Assembly (NCBI GenBank): GCA_963662375.2
Contig: CAXXRP010000013.1
Location: 1-23,571 of the forward strand
DNA: 23,571 bases
From: UBA11612 sp963662375
GTDB taxonomy: Bacteria > Pseudomonadota > Alphaproteobacteria > Rhodospirillales > Rhodospirillaceae
Reading direction: 5' to 3'
Under the pieces are notes generated by a model. The model ran no database searches and was not told where the DNA came from. It was given only the letters and a program-made list of their open reading frames with translations. A program made the translations under genes and the position numbers. Of the stretch, positions 23,386 to 23,571 are shown piece after piece; position 1 is the first letter of the stretch; the number at the start of each line of letters is the position of its first letter.

Positions 23386-23571
23386 CTACGCCTTTCCGCC
23401 GGCTTTAGCAGCTGCTGCTGTGGCGGCGTCCGCTTTTACTTTTTCAAAAGCCGCCTTAGCTGCGACTAGGTCCTGTTTCGGTATTGGCTTAGTGGGATCG
23501 TCCGTCAGACTTGTGGACTCACCAGCCGGCGCCCCGCCGTCTCGTCCCAATTGCGACCCATATGGCGGTTT
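23386..23571 (-). CDS. nuoE: NADH-quinone oxidoreductase subunit E (C-terminal part only)
   Basis: The last 61 residues of NuoE, cut by the window edge. The visible text starts KPPYGSQLGRDGGAPAGEST and LTDDPTKPIPKQDL, then a lysine- and alanine-rich tail to a TAG at 23386-23388. The 2Fe-2S cysteines lie outside the window. Position directly upstream of nuoF and the Pro/Gly-rich then Ala/Lys-rich tail typical of alphaproteobacterial NuoE support the call. Confidence 0.85.
   Translation of the reverse strand, partial: KPPYGSQLGRDGGAPAGESTSLTDDPTKPIPKQDLVAAKAAFEKVKADAATAAAAKAGGKA

Overview
The window comes from an alphaproteobacterium. The evidence is the complete gene chain nuoE-F-G-H-I-J-K-L-M-N-birA-coaX-rnj-mce-proS-lolC/E-lolD, all on the minus strand, the short proline-tRNA ligase without an inserted editing domain, and the mitochondrial-type complex I subunits. 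An order such as Rhodospirillales is plausible, but I cannot fix it from the sequence.

Layout. From 4829 to the right edge lies a dense core operon. It is read right to left with overlaps or gaps of a few bases. It encodes the end of NuoE, complete NuoF to NuoN (NADH:quinone oxidoreductase), biotin-protein ligase, type III pantothenate kinase, ribonuclease J, methylmalonyl-CoA epimerase, prolyl-tRNA synthetase and the LolCE/LolD lipoprotein exporter. The only break is 8092-8692, between mce and proS, which holds a decayed gene for a small secreted protein (three stops and two frame changes).

From 1 to 4701 the sequence is accessory DNA. It begins with a two-gene cassette: an XRE-type repressor and an ImmA/IrrE-type metallopeptidase whose metal motif reads HExxxH rather than HExxH. 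A third gene appears to start just after it but is cut after about 14 codons by an IS6-family element (1380-2183). On the far side of that element a membrane-protein gene on the opposite strand is also cut. No target duplication flanks the IS6 element, which suggests that it deleted the DNA between the two broken genes. Next come a sequence resembling a tRNA 3' end (2547-2571, minus) and a very AT-rich stretch. Into that stretch a 2,019-bp IS1595-family element (2675-4693) has inserted, with near-perfect inverted repeats and an exact 8-bp duplication.

The IS1595-family element carries passengers: an unrecognised two-helix membrane protein, the decayed start of a DNA methyltransferase, and a small conserved-looking protein, all facing its transposase. 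It sits 127 bp past the lolD stop, so the boundary between core and accessory DNA falls directly downstream of the lol genes.

I found no convincing new defence or biosynthetic system. The most unusual items are the altered metalloprotease cassette with its lost third gene, the IS with passengers, the tRNA-like scar, and the gene remnant inside the core operon.
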